Positions 1 to 6,910 of a DNA stretch of 28,093 nucleotides are shown here, one piece after another. The translations under genes were made by a program, and so were the position numbers. Origin of the DNA: Candidatus Flexifilum affinis (GTDB lineage Bacteria; Chloroflexota; Anaerolineae; Aggregatilineales; Phototrophicaceae); assembly GCA_016713325.1 (NCBI GenBank), contig JADJPJ010000060.1, positions 1-28,093 of the forward strand, given 5' to 3'. The notes beneath the pieces were generated by a model. The model was not told where the DNA came from, did not search any database, and worked only from the letters and a program-made list of their open reading frames with translations. Position 1 is the stretch's first letter, and the number at the start of each line of letters is the position of its first letter.

Positions 1-1365
1 CAACAGCGTGCGCGGCTGCTTGCGCGAGATCGACGTTGATGTCGATGAGCGGCTGGCTTCGGGCGTCCATTGAGCGAAATCAAGCTCCAGACCCGACTTC
101 AATCCGGTCGTGTCCCCTGCCGTCGCAGGTCCTCTGCCAGAAAGTGACCGAACTACAAAATCATATCAGGCTGCGTCACCATCTGGTCGACCTGCCGCTC
201 GGTCAGATAATCGAGGGGTTGAATTTCCAGGTGACACCGCTCTGCGGATTGGTCACGAAGAACCGCGCAAAGCTCCTGTTTGTCGCGCAGCTTCATATGC
301 CACGAAACAGATGCCCTTCTTTCCGTCCAGTTCACGCCTCCCGGATAGAGAAAGACGCAGCGGCAGCAGGATCTGAACGGCAGCGTATAGGCCCATGCCG
401 CAAGGATGAGGTGACGACGGGGTGACAGCGGCATTTCGGACCCCGCACGCCGGGCCCCAGGGGGAGGCGTAGCACCGTCGTGGCCAACCGGAAGGCAGGA
501 ACAGCAGATTGGCGGCGATCGCGAACCAGGGGAAAATGCCGATGTGGAACAACTGGCTGTTGGTCAGGTGAAACACGAGGCCGATCAGCACGCCGCCAGA
601 CGGTCGGACGCCACAGCAGCAGCGGGACGATCAGCAGATCCAGCAGCAGTCCGCCGTAGCTGAACAGATAGACCATCCACTCGGTGAAGAGCACGCCGAT
701 GATCGGGAAGTCGGTGCGTTCCGCCAGCCAGAGGCGCATCGGCTCACCGCGCAGCCAGTCGCCGTTCAGCTTTGCGATGCCCGAAGAAATAGACGATCGC
801 GATCTGTGCCCGCAGTATCCGGAGCGTCCAGGCCGGCGCTGTCTGGAGCCTGCAGCGCGGGTCGCCGCCAGGCGTCCAGGGACCAGGCACGGTGGCGCGG
901 GCGCCCAGATGAGCAGGAAGTTGATCAGCGAAATCAGATAAAAATGGTTGAGATACTGCGCCTGATCGAGCAGAAAGATGTACGTGAAGCCGAGGAAGAA
1001 TACAGGGCCGCGCCTGCGCGATACCAGAGTCCCAGCGCGATGCAGATCGCCAGCGCGCCGAGCACCATGAAGTGCAGGACCATGCCGCCGTCTGGCCAGG
1101 GACGAACCCAGTCAAAACCAGGGTAGGTGAAGAAGAAGCGCGGCTCGACGTAGTACCGTTCAATCCGCCCCAGGTCGACATAGCGCCACACCTCCCAGAG
1201 CATGATCGCCCCGAACAGGACGCGGAAGGCCGCCAGCGACGCGATGTCGACCGGAGCAAACAGGCGCGCATAGACCGGCTGCCGCGCGGCAGCCGGTGAT
1301 GCGATTTCGGAAGAGGTGAGACCAACCTCACCTCTCGGATCTCCTGCAGTAACAGCCATTTTCAC
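1..1365 (-). CDS. Vitamin K-dependent gamma-carboxylase-like (HTTM) membrane protein, 3' partial, frameshifted
   Basis: HTTM proteins are multi-pass membrane proteins related to vitamin K-dependent gamma-glutamyl carboxylase. Recognisable pieces occur in order in different minus-strand frames. The N-terminus has LFAPVDIASLAAFRVLFG, FFFTYPGFDWVRPWP and YRAGAALY. At about 740-790 there is GIAKLNGDWLRGEPMRLW, then LFSYGGLLLDLLIVPLLLW, FHLTNSQLFHIGIFPWFA, and finally HFLAEDLRRQG and SQPLIDINVDL near the window edge. The lysine in GIAKLN (codon 770-772) aligns, from memory, with catalytic Lys218 of the human enzyme. At least six frameshifts are needed to read through, so it is either a pseudogene or a badly sequenced intact gene; the preserved motifs favour the latter. 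Start is GTG 1365, overlapping the upstream stop, or ATG 1359. The C-terminus lies outside the window. The natural substrate of bacterial homologues is unknown. Confidence 0.8.
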
Positions 1366-2373
1366 CCGACCGTCTGGCTAATCGTCATCGTCGTCGTTCC
1401 GCCGCGACCGCCTCCACGTCCTCCACCGGGCGGGATGATGATGACCGGTGGCTGCTCGCAGCGGCGACGCCAGCCGCTCGCGGGCGCCCAGGGCGGCGGC
1501 GGGTTTCCGCAGTTGCCCCCGTCATCCTGCCAGATGATCACGTTCCCGCTGCCGATCACGATGTCGATGTCGATGACGTAGACCACCACCGCCACGACGA
1601 TGACGGCGGTCCCGCCGGCGAAATTCCTTTTCTATGCGCACGAAATCGCCGACGTCAATCTGCTCCAGAACTGGGTCGTCGTCGTCGATCCGGACGTCGA
1701 TATCGTAGATGGTGATGATGTTGATATTGACGACCTCGACCGGCCCTTCAATGATGATCGTCACGGGCAAACCGTTCGGTGTGACGCTCGGGGTCGGCGA
1801 AGGTCCGGGGGTCGAGGTGGCCGTAGGCGTGGGGGATGGTCCCGGCGTGTAAGTCAGGGTCGGGATGGCCGTCGATGTCAGGGTGGGCGTTGCGGGAGTG
1901 AGCAGGCAGTTGGGTTAGCTGGCCGTTGTTGAAAATGTCGAACAGCCCGGCGAAACTGAGCATCTGCTGGCCTTGCGGCGATGCAGGCGGCACATTGTAA
2001 GGCAGCTTGCCACCGAACTGGGACAGCAGCGCGTCCGCTTGCAGGATCGCCGTGGCGATCGCCGCCCGTCGGCCCCGGCAGCCAGGTTGAGTTTCGCGGC
2101 CATCAACTGCACCGCCAGTATCGTACTTTGCATCGCCGCTCTCCACCAGGCGCAAATGCGAGGAGTTCCGGCTGACTGTAGAACTGCGCGCCGAGCATCA
2201 GGCCCGACACGGGCCAGGCTTCGGGATGCGTCCCCAGTACCCCTGCGGGGGCAGACCAGGCTGCCGTCGTCGCCAGCCCGCGTCAAGGTCGCGGGGGCGA
2301 ATACCAGACTGATAAGCGTGATGAGGATAACGACCGGTGAAACAAACCGTCGGAGATGCGATTTTTCCTTCAT
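1362..2373 (-). CDS. Secreted GYW-motif protein with Thr/Pro linker and DUF5666-like C-terminus, frameshifted
   Basis: The start at 2373 follows a GAGGAG ribosome site and opens a signal peptide (MKEKSHLRRFVSPVVILIT, cleavage near RAGDDG). After frame correction the protein contains a GYWGTHPEAWPVSGLMLGA-type motif, a helical segment (ILAVQLMAAKLNLAAGADG, then ADALLSQFGGKLPYNVP), a Thr/Pro-rich linker at about 1780-1890 typical of Chloroflexota exported proteins, and a C-terminal beta-rich part (VEVVNINIITIYDIDVRIDD, then DVGDFVRIE). The last part resembles DUF5666/OB-like domains, and the tail is Gly/Pro-rich. At least three frameshifts interrupt it. Its TGA overlaps the GTG of the carboxylase-like gene downstream, so the two are probably translationally coupled. 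It is an exported protein of unknown function. A role as substrate of the neighbouring enzyme is speculation. Confidence 0.7.
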
Positions 2374-2586
2374 AGCGAACTCCTCGTGGTGCCGACGAAG
2401 GATAAAACCGCCCGCCATGCGCGAATGTCACAGCCTGCCGTGGTGCGTCGGCGTCCAGGCGCTTTACACCTGCCCGATTCTGACAGAATTCCGATATGGA
2501 TTTGACGCGATTTTTAGACGCGGCACCTAGAATCGAGGGTGAAGGTACAGGAAGAGATCAATCACTCGGAGGAGGTCCATGTCCTC

Positions 2587-3084
2587 ATGCGATGGAACCT
2601 TTATGATCCCTTCGATGAGATGGATCAGACGATGAATCGGATGATGGACCGGATGCGCACCCTGATGCGCTCGCGGTTCGACGGGCGACGAGGAAGAGGG
2701 CCGAGCTTCGACGCCAATCCGCTGGCCATCGATACGACCAGCGACGAGAACAACATCGTCGTTCGCACGGCCATCCCCGGCTTCAAGGCCGAAGACGTCA
2801 ACATCGATGCGCGGCAACGTGCTGACCATCAGCGCAGAAACACGGACCGAGCACGAAGACCAGGACAAGGGGCCAATTGGCATATGCGCGAGATGCGCTA
2901 TGGCAAATGCGCGGTCGGTGCGGCCTCCCGAAACCGTCAAGATGGATCAGGCCGAAGCTTCGCTGGAAGACGGCGTCCTGACCGTCACTGCCGAAGACGA
3001 AGGAAAGCCCGGCGCAAAAGATCTCCGTCAAGGAGCACAGCGCCTGGAAAGGGGCAACCGACGAACGGCGGTAAGAAGCGTTAG
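2587..3084 (+). CDS. Small heat shock protein Hsp20 (alpha-crystallin family), frameshifted
   Basis: Hsp20 proteins are ATP-independent holdase chaperones in the cytoplasm. The N-terminus MRWNLYDPFDEMDQTMNRM is a typical Hsp20 leader. The alpha-crystallin domain begins at NPLAIDTTSDENNIVVRTAI and continues PGFKAEDVNID, then in other frames GNVLTISAETRTEHED, SVRPPETVKMDQAEASLEDG and VLTVTAEDE. The last piece is the canonical final strand; the other tail copy at 4856 reads VLTVTLPKTKESPAQKISVK there. At least three indels (about 2805, 2880-2930 and 2985) disrupt the frame, but start and stop lie in the same frame. ATG 2587 was chosen because GGAGGAGG lies 11 nt upstream; ATG 2579 is too close. 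Corrected length is about 165 residues, normal for the family. Confidence 0.85.
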   Translation: MRWNLYDPFDEMDQTMNRMMDRMRTLMRSRFDGRRGRGPSFDANPLAIDTTSDENNIVVRTAIPGFKAEDVNIDARQRADHQRRNTDRARRPGQGANWHMREMRYGKCAVGAASRNRQDGSGRSFAGRRRPDRHCRRRRKARRKRSPSRSTAPGKGQPTNGGKKR

Positions 3085-3149
3085 GGAAACGTCCAGCGTT
3101 GTCTCTGTAGTGGCCTCCTGCTTCACCGAATGGTGAGGCAGGGGTTTTT
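2969..3149 (+). repeat. Direct repeat, copy 1: hsp20 3' end plus terminator
   Basis: This stretch matches 4856-5043 almost base for base, from GACGGCGTCCTGACCGTCAC through the stop codon and the terminator T-run. Differences are a few single-base indels and substitutions. Copy 1 has the indels that break the reading frame; copy 2 reads cleanly. Confidence 0.9.
3117..3149 (+). terminator. Rho-independent terminator after hsp20
   Basis: An 11-nt stem (CCTGCTTCACC / GGTGAGGCAGG, one G-T pair) with a GAAT loop is followed by GG and a run of five T. It lies 32 nt after the Hsp20 stop. Four bases further on begins the convergent TetR-ProA chimera stop codon. Confidence 0.8.
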
Positions 3150-3152
3150 GAT

Positions 3153-3392
3153 TTACGGCCGCACGTGTTCGTCACCCATCACCATCCGCTTGTAGGTTGT
3201 CAGCTCTTCCAGGGCCATGGGACCCGCGCGTGCAGCTTCTGCGTGCTGACTGCCGTCGTTGAAACGGGCGCTGGCATTGACGAACACCGCCGATGAGTCC
3301 ACCTCGGCGACGAAGCGGTCGGCGTGGGCCGGTGTTTCGGTCAGGATGACCTCGCTGTGCCCGGTGCTGTGCTGCCGGATGTGCTCCAGCGC
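3153..3392 (-). repeat. Diverged partial copy of the proA 3' end (240 nt versus 270 nt)
   Basis: This matches proA from 14489 to its stop at 14758, including the stop codon. Substitutions are scattered, some silent and some amino-acid changing ([10 protein letters not shown] versus [10 protein letters not shown]), so it is not a recent assembly duplicate. A 29-nt deletion sits between two CAGC direct repeats, and a further one-base loss makes the net deletion 30 nt, a multiple of three. Confidence 0.88.
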
Positions 3393-3950
3393 CGAGAACG
3401 CCGGCAGTACCAGCGCCTGGAACATGCCGTCCACTTCTTCCGGCGTGTGCCGCATCTGCTCGTCAAACCACCAGCGCAGCAGCATCAGAAAGGTGGTCGC
3501 GACGAAGCTGGCCATCACGGGGAGGGGGACGGCAGTGGGTTTGGCTTCTCCTACCCGTGTGACCAGATTCCGTTCGATGATTTTGGCCACCCGCATCTGA
3601 AACTCGTGTGTGAGCGCTTCCGCCCCCCGACCCCAGACGAACGCCTGCATCAGCCGGCGGTGCTCCTGCACATGCCGAAAAAGCTCCAGGCTGGGCAGCA
3701 GGCTGAATGGCGCCCCCCGAACTTCTGAGGCATAGGCATCCAATTGCTGAATGACGCGTTCAATTTCGCTCAACAGCAGAGACTCTTTGTCGCGGTAGTG
3801 CGCGTAAAAGGTGGATCGTCCCACGTCGGCCCGATCCAGGATGTCCTGGACGGTGATGTCCTCAAAGCGCTTCTCCAGCATCAACTCGACCAGAGCATTC
3901 CCGATCAGTCTTCGGGTGCGCTGCGATCGCCGATCCTCTTTTGTGGTCAT
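3153..3950 (-). CDS. TetR family regulator fused in frame to a ProA C-terminal fragment
   Basis: The first ~186 residues are a TetR/AcrR repressor. The N-terminal HTH spans about [20 protein letters not shown] through [17 protein letters not shown], followed by a helical ligand-binding part ending near [17 protein letters not shown]. From there the frame continues without a break into 79 residues matching the C-terminus of gamma-glutamyl phosphate reductase ([56 protein letters not shown], stop). The same sequence occurs in the intact proA at 14489-14758. The ProA part has lost 30 nt in total yet keeps the frame. ATG 3950 (MTTKEDRR) is preferred; an upstream in-frame ATG at 4001 would add 17 residues covering a possible operator. 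It is divergent from the methyltransferase it probably controls. Ligand unknown. Confidence 0.85.
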   Translation of the reverse strand: MTTKEDRRSQRTRRLIGNALVELMLEKRFEDITVQDILDRADVGRSTFYAHYRDKESLLLSEIERVIQQLDAYASEVRGAPFSLLPSLELFRHVQEHRRLMQAFVWGRGAEALTHEFQMRVAKIIERNLVTRVGEAKPTAVPLPVMASFVATTFLMLLRWWFDEQMRHTPEEVDGMFQALVLPAFSALEHIRQHSTGHSEVILTETPAHADRFVAEVDSSAVFVNASARFNDGSQHAEAARAGPMALEELTTYKRMVMGDEHVRP

Positions 3951-3967
3951 GACGCATTCTCTTTCCC

Positions 3968-4069
3968 GAACAATCGGGCGCGTTTGTTCAGTAACAGACA
4001 TTTTGCGCCGATTGATTGTTGATTCGCCCGCCTATCTCCCCATTATAGAAGATATCGAACAAGTTGTTC
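3968..4069. promoter_or_regulatory. Divergent TetR/methyltransferase control region with two GAACAA/TTGTTC inverted repeats
   Basis: A compact palindrome GAACAAGTTGTTC lies at 4057-4069. A second pair of the same half-sites, GAACAA (3968-3973) and TTGTTC (3984-3989), is separated by 10 nt. A TATAAT on the minus strand (4042-4047) lies between them and would drive the TetR gene, with the first palindrome overlapping its -35 position. This arrangement fits an autoregulating TetR operator. The assignment is inference from symmetry and position. Confidence 0.6.
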
Positions 4070-4104
4070 ATTACGGAACGATCTGTCTGAAAGGACTCAC
4101 TGCC

Positions 4105-4765
4105 ATGCACGGAATTCATCACCGACACAGCCACGCGGAAGCGCCGGTTACCAGGGGCAGCACCATCCGTTGGGCGCACCAGTATGATCTCTTCGTCAGG
4201 CCAATGACATTGGGCCGCGAAGAACGGCTGCGTCGGGGGACGATTCAACTGGCCTCGATTCCGCGCAACGCCGCCGTGCTGGACGTGGGATGCGGCACGG
4301 GAACGCTCACCCTGCTGGCGAAGGCCGAAGCGGGTGATGCGGGCGTCGTCTGTGGCATCGACGCTTCGCCGGAGATGATTGCCGTCGCTCAGGAGAAGGC
4401 GCTTCAGCAAAATCGCCGTGGACTTTCGGACCGCAGTGATTGAGGACCTCCCGTTTGGGGACGGGACGTTTGACGTCGTCCTGAGCAGCCTGATGTTCCA
4501 TCATCTGCCGCCCGATCTCAAAGGGCGCGGGCTGGCGGAGATCCTTCGTGTCCTCAAGCCTGGCGGCCGGCTGATAGTCGTCGATATGAAAACCCCGGAG
4601 AAGCTGACCGAGAGACTTGCCGTGACGGCGCTACTTCACCACGGCATGATCGCCGACGTGCGCCAGCTCGTGCCGCTCATGGACAGGCTCGGTTACGTGA
4701 AAACGCAGGCCGGCAGCCTGACATGGAGTGTTCTCGGTTTTGTGCAGGGGAGCCGTGCGTGTTGA
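4105..4765 (+). CDS. Class I SAM-dependent methyltransferase (UbiE/Methyltransf_11-like), one frameshift
   Basis: It transfers a methyl group from S-adenosylmethionine to an unknown acceptor. The N-terminus is His-rich (MHGIHHRHSH), followed by a family-typical segment STIRWAHQYDLFVRPMTLG. SAM-binding motif I is VLDVGCGTGTLTL. The acidic end of strand 2 is GIDASPEM. After a one-base frameshift near 4400-4410 the rest follows: EDLPFGDGTFDVVLSSLMF, HHLPPDL and LRVLKPGGRLIVVDM. Length of about 220 residues is normal. ATG 4105 has AAAGGA about 10 nt upstream. It is divergent from the TetR-ProA gene and followed by an hsp20-tail duplicate. The substrate cannot be told from sequence. Confidence 0.85.
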
Positions 4766-4855
4766 GGGTCGGGGGTCGCGTCAGGAGTCGGCGTCACGTT
4801 CCTGGTCGCGCCGGCAGTTCGCATAAACTCCGAGCAGGACGAGGTGGTCGGCATC
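4766..4855. other. Unassigned junction sequence between methyltransferase and hsp20-tail copy
   Basis: Ninety bases match neither flank of the hsp20 copy. On the minus strand they could encode a short C-terminus-like peptide ending in VYANCRRDQERDADS and a stop, but no start or family is visible. It may be debris from the rearrangement that placed the hsp20 tail here. Confidence 0.4.
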
Positions 4856-4975
4856 GACGGCGTCCTGACCGTCACGCTGCCGAAGACGAAGGAAAGCCCG
4901 GCGCAAAAGATCTCCGTCAAGGAGCATCAGCGCCTGGAAAGCGGGCAACCTACGAACGGCGGTAAAAAGCGTTAG
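4856..4975 (+). pseudogene. Hsp20 C-terminal fragment (duplicate)
   Basis: The open frame GVLTVTLPKTKESPAQKISV continues to GQPTNGGKKR and a stop, and is a clean copy of the last ~40 residues of the Hsp20 at 2587-3084. It has no start codon, ribosome site or remaining alpha-crystallin domain, so it cannot be an Hsp20 by itself. It shows what the uncorrupted 3' end of the first copy should look like. Confidence 0.85.
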
Positions 4976-5005
4976 GGGAAACGTCCAGCGTTGTCTCTGT
5001 AGCGA

Positions 5006-5043
5006 CCCCCTGCTTCACCAAATGGTGAGGCAGGGGGTTTTTT
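5006..5043 (+). terminator. Rho-independent terminator (duplicated hsp20 terminator)
   Basis: A 14-nt stem (CCCCCTGCTTCACC / GGTGAGGCAGGGGG) with an AAAT loop is followed by six T. It is stronger than the copy after hsp20 and probably now ends the methyltransferase transcript. Confidence 0.85.
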
Positions 5044-5160
5044 GGTTTTAGGAGGCCAATCGTTTTGGCAATCGCTTTGAGCGCCTGTTATGGACTCTCT
5101 GCCCCTCATCCAGGGCAAGCGCATCAATCTCATCGACGGGTTCATGAGGGTGCGAGACGG

Positions 5161-5213
5161 CGTAGGGGCGCATCGCGATGCGCCCAGGATGGCGGGCGGT
5201 TCACGAACCGCCC
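5161..5213. repeat. Dispersed repeat B, copy 1 (paired hairpins)
   Basis: Two adjacent hairpins, one with a GGGCGCATCG arm and one with a GGGCGGTTC arm. In reverse orientation the same pair occurs right after the cytochrome gene at 13290-13335. A fragment (AGGGGCGGTTCGTGA) is found after proA near 14792. Confidence 0.8.
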
Positions 5214-5319
5214 CTAGAACGCCATAATGTCCCCTTGAAGAATCAGGGAATTTGATGCGTTTGCTCTCTGCCCCTCATCCCCCTACAGACAAGTCTCAGT
5301 GAATCACGAAAGTCCACCT

Positions 5320-5447
5320 TGACCATCAATAGCTGCGTTTTTGAGGCAGCCTCACCAGAAAAACGAACGACTTTTTGCCCCTCTCCGCACGGAGAGGGGC
5401 GGTTGAGCGCAGCGAAACGGGGTGAGGTTGAGCGATTCGTGATTCAC
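5320..5447. repeat. Dispersed repeat A, copy 1
   Basis: It begins with ACCATCAATAGCTG, contains a 24-nt hairpin (GCCCCTCTCCG CA CGGAGAGGGGC at 5377-5400), then GGTTGAGCGCAGCGAAACGG, and ends near GTGATTCACT. The same order of blocks occurs at 14827-14957. Confidence 0.85.
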
Positions 5448-5474
5448 TCTGCCAGACTCATCTCGCCGCCCCCG

Positions 5475-6060
5475 TCACTGAATCGGGCTGCTCAGGCCGC
5501 CGGTGTCCGTCTTCGGCAGCATGGCCTTCGCCATCCGGTCGCGGCGGATCACCACGGCGATGGCCGTGCCGATGATCAGCAGCGCCTCGACGCCCCAGTA
5601 GACGTAGGCCAGGTTGTCCTTCAGCTCGATGCCTGACCCCTCAGAGCTGCTCAACGTGCGGGTGATGTTGATGCCGACCGAGGCCGCATCGGCGACGTAC
5701 CCCTGAATGCCGGTCACGCCGTATTCACTCAGCATGATCCGGTCCATCAGGTCGATCGCCTCTCACGGGTGGCGCTGGGCGTGGCCCGCTGAATTTCCGT
5801 CACCACTTCCTCGACGAAGACCTGATAGGACCCATACCAGTAGACGGCCACCGTCACCAGGCCACACAGGATCGCCAGGACGACCTGTGGCGGAATCGGC
5901 GACCGGGAGCGGATCGATGGCATCGCGATGGCCATGCCGGTCATGGCGCCGGCCAGCAGCGGGACGGCCACGACGATATAGAAGCCAATGCGATCCAGCC
6001 CGATCATGCCCAGGCCGGCCAGGACGGCGACAACTACCCCGCGAGAAGCGACAGGATCAT
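5475..6060 (-). CDS. Hypothetical multi-pass membrane protein, frameshifted
   Basis: ATG 6060 follows AAGGAGA at good spacing and gives MILSLLAG. A frameshift then leads into VVVAVLAGLGMIGLDRIGF, and three further hydrophobic segments follow (YIVVAVPLLAGAMTGMAIAM; VVLAILCGLVTVAVYWYGSY; YWGVEALLIIGTAIAVVI). A second frameshift lies near 5755, at REEAIDLMDRIMLSEYG. Between the third and fourth segments is a soluble loop of about 60 residues. The C-terminus is basic and then Pro/Ser-rich. Corrected length is about 195 residues. I do not recognise a family. It is divergent from the ccm operon, which does not by itself imply a functional link. Confidence 0.65.
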
Positions 6061-6147
6061 GGTGCGGTCTCCTTGGTGATGTGCGGTGCATTCAACGCGT
6101 ATGGGCATTATAGGGATTCTGGCAATTCTGAGCCGAATTCTCTCTGT

Positions 6148-6211
6148 CCCCGGGGCCGGGGCCGGGCGGGGGCCCGCCCCCCCGGCGGGGGCGCCCGGGG
6201 GGCCGGGCCGG
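6148..6211. other. 64-nt tract of G and C only
   Basis: Every base here is G or C, in short alternating runs that are largely self-complementary. It lies between the divergent membrane protein gene and the ccm operon. It could be a natural structured element, but a local sequencing or assembly artefact is also likely. Confidence 0.7.
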
Positions 6212-6263
6212 AAACACAACGGGGGTTGGAATTATGCTCATACTCGTGAGCGGTTTGACGCGG

Positions 6264-6269
6264 TATAAT
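6264..6269 (+). promoter_or_regulatory. Candidate -10 box of the ccm operon
   Basis: A perfect TATAAT lies 39 nt before the ccmE start. The hexamer 17 nt upstream (TACTCG) is a poor -35, so recognition may depend on an activator or on other promoter features. Confidence 0.5.
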
Positions 6270-6308
6270 GCCTTTCACCATCACACTAAGTTATAGGATA
6301 GTGCGGCA

Positions 6309-6902
6309 ATGGCACAGTCACAGGCGACAGACAGCCGACCTATGGCATGGGAGAAGTCTATCCCGAGCCTACGGCCCCGAGGCGCGACCCGGCGGCTGCC
6401 GTTTCTGATCGGCGGAATCGTCATCCTCGCTGCCGTCGGCTTTTTAATCGCGTCCGGCACCATGGCCGGGGCACGGTTCTTCATCACCGTCGACGAGGTC
6501 GTGGGCGACTCGGCCTACGCGGGACAGAGCGTCCGCGTGTCGGGCGCGGTCATCGGCGACACCATCACCTATGACGCGGAGAAGCTGCTGATCACCTTCA
6601 CGGTGGCCAACATCCCGGAGCAGTTCGACGATCTGGCGGTCGCGCTCAACCAGGCGGTCAGCAACCCGGAAGCGACCCGCATGCACGTCGTGGTCGAAAA
6701 CACCGTCAAACCCGAGCTGCTGCAGCACGAGGCGCAGGCCATCATGACCGGGCGTCTTGGCACGGATGGCATCTTCTACGTCAGCGAGCTGAACCTGAAG
6801 TGCCCGACGCGCTTTGTGGAAGCGGGTCCGGTCCATGAGGGTGTGTCGCCGGACAGCGCCCCGCCCGCCGAGCATCCTGCCGCCGCGGCAGCAGGAGTCT
6901 AG
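6309..6902 (+). CDS. ccmE: CcmE haem chaperone, cysteine-type
   Basis: CcmE carries haem covalently across the periplasmic face of the membrane from the CcmABCD exporter to CcmF. The 197-residue protein has a cytoplasmic N-terminus, one membrane anchor (about 31-49) and an OB-fold domain from about 55 (FFITVDEVVGDSAYAGQSVR, VSGAVIGDTITYD, then HEAQAIMTGRL). The haem-binding site, which is a histidine in the proteobacterial form, is here Cys165 in FYVSELNLKCPTRF. This is the cysteine-type variant, although the usual CxxxY tyrosine is Phe169. A flexible Pro/Ala-rich tail follows. It is the first gene of the operon, 8 nt before ccmF. ccmA, ccmB and ccmC are not in the window. Confidence 0.93.
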   Translation: MAQSQATDSRPMAWEKSIPSLRPRGATRRLPFLIGGIVILAAVGFLIASGTMAGARFFITVDEVVGDSAYAGQSVRVSGAVIGDTITYDAEKLLITFTVANIPEQFDDLAVALNQAVSNPEATRMHVVVENTVKPELLQHEAQAIMTGRLGTDGIFYVSELNLKCPTRFVEAGPVHEGVSPDSAPPAEHPAAAAAGV

Positions 6903-6910
6903 GGGGCATC

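Larger units (their letters stand above)
4856..5043 (+). repeat. Direct repeat, copy 2: hsp20 3' end plus terminator
   Basis: This is the partner of 2969-3149. Similarity starts abruptly at GACGGCGTCCTG and continues past the stop codon to the end of the terminator T-run. Confidence 0.9.
5044..5474. other. Gene-free intergenic stretch made of dispersed repeats
   Basis: No coding sequence is recognisable. It contains a perfect 20-nt palindrome at 5166-5185 (GGGCGCATCG / CGATGCGCCC), a hairpin at 5194-5213 (GGGCGGTTC / GAACCGCCC), and a ~128-nt repeat at 5320-5447. All have relatives elsewhere in the window. Confidence 0.75.

Noticed and set aside
2502..2533. TTGACG and TAGAAT as an hsp20 promoter
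   Set aside because: The spacer is about 20 nt, too long for a confident sigma-70 promoter; left out of the feature list.
5044..5474. Possible CRISPR or tandem array because of repeated short blocks
   Set aside because: Units are inverted hairpins of different families with no regular direct-repeat/spacer pattern and no cas genes.
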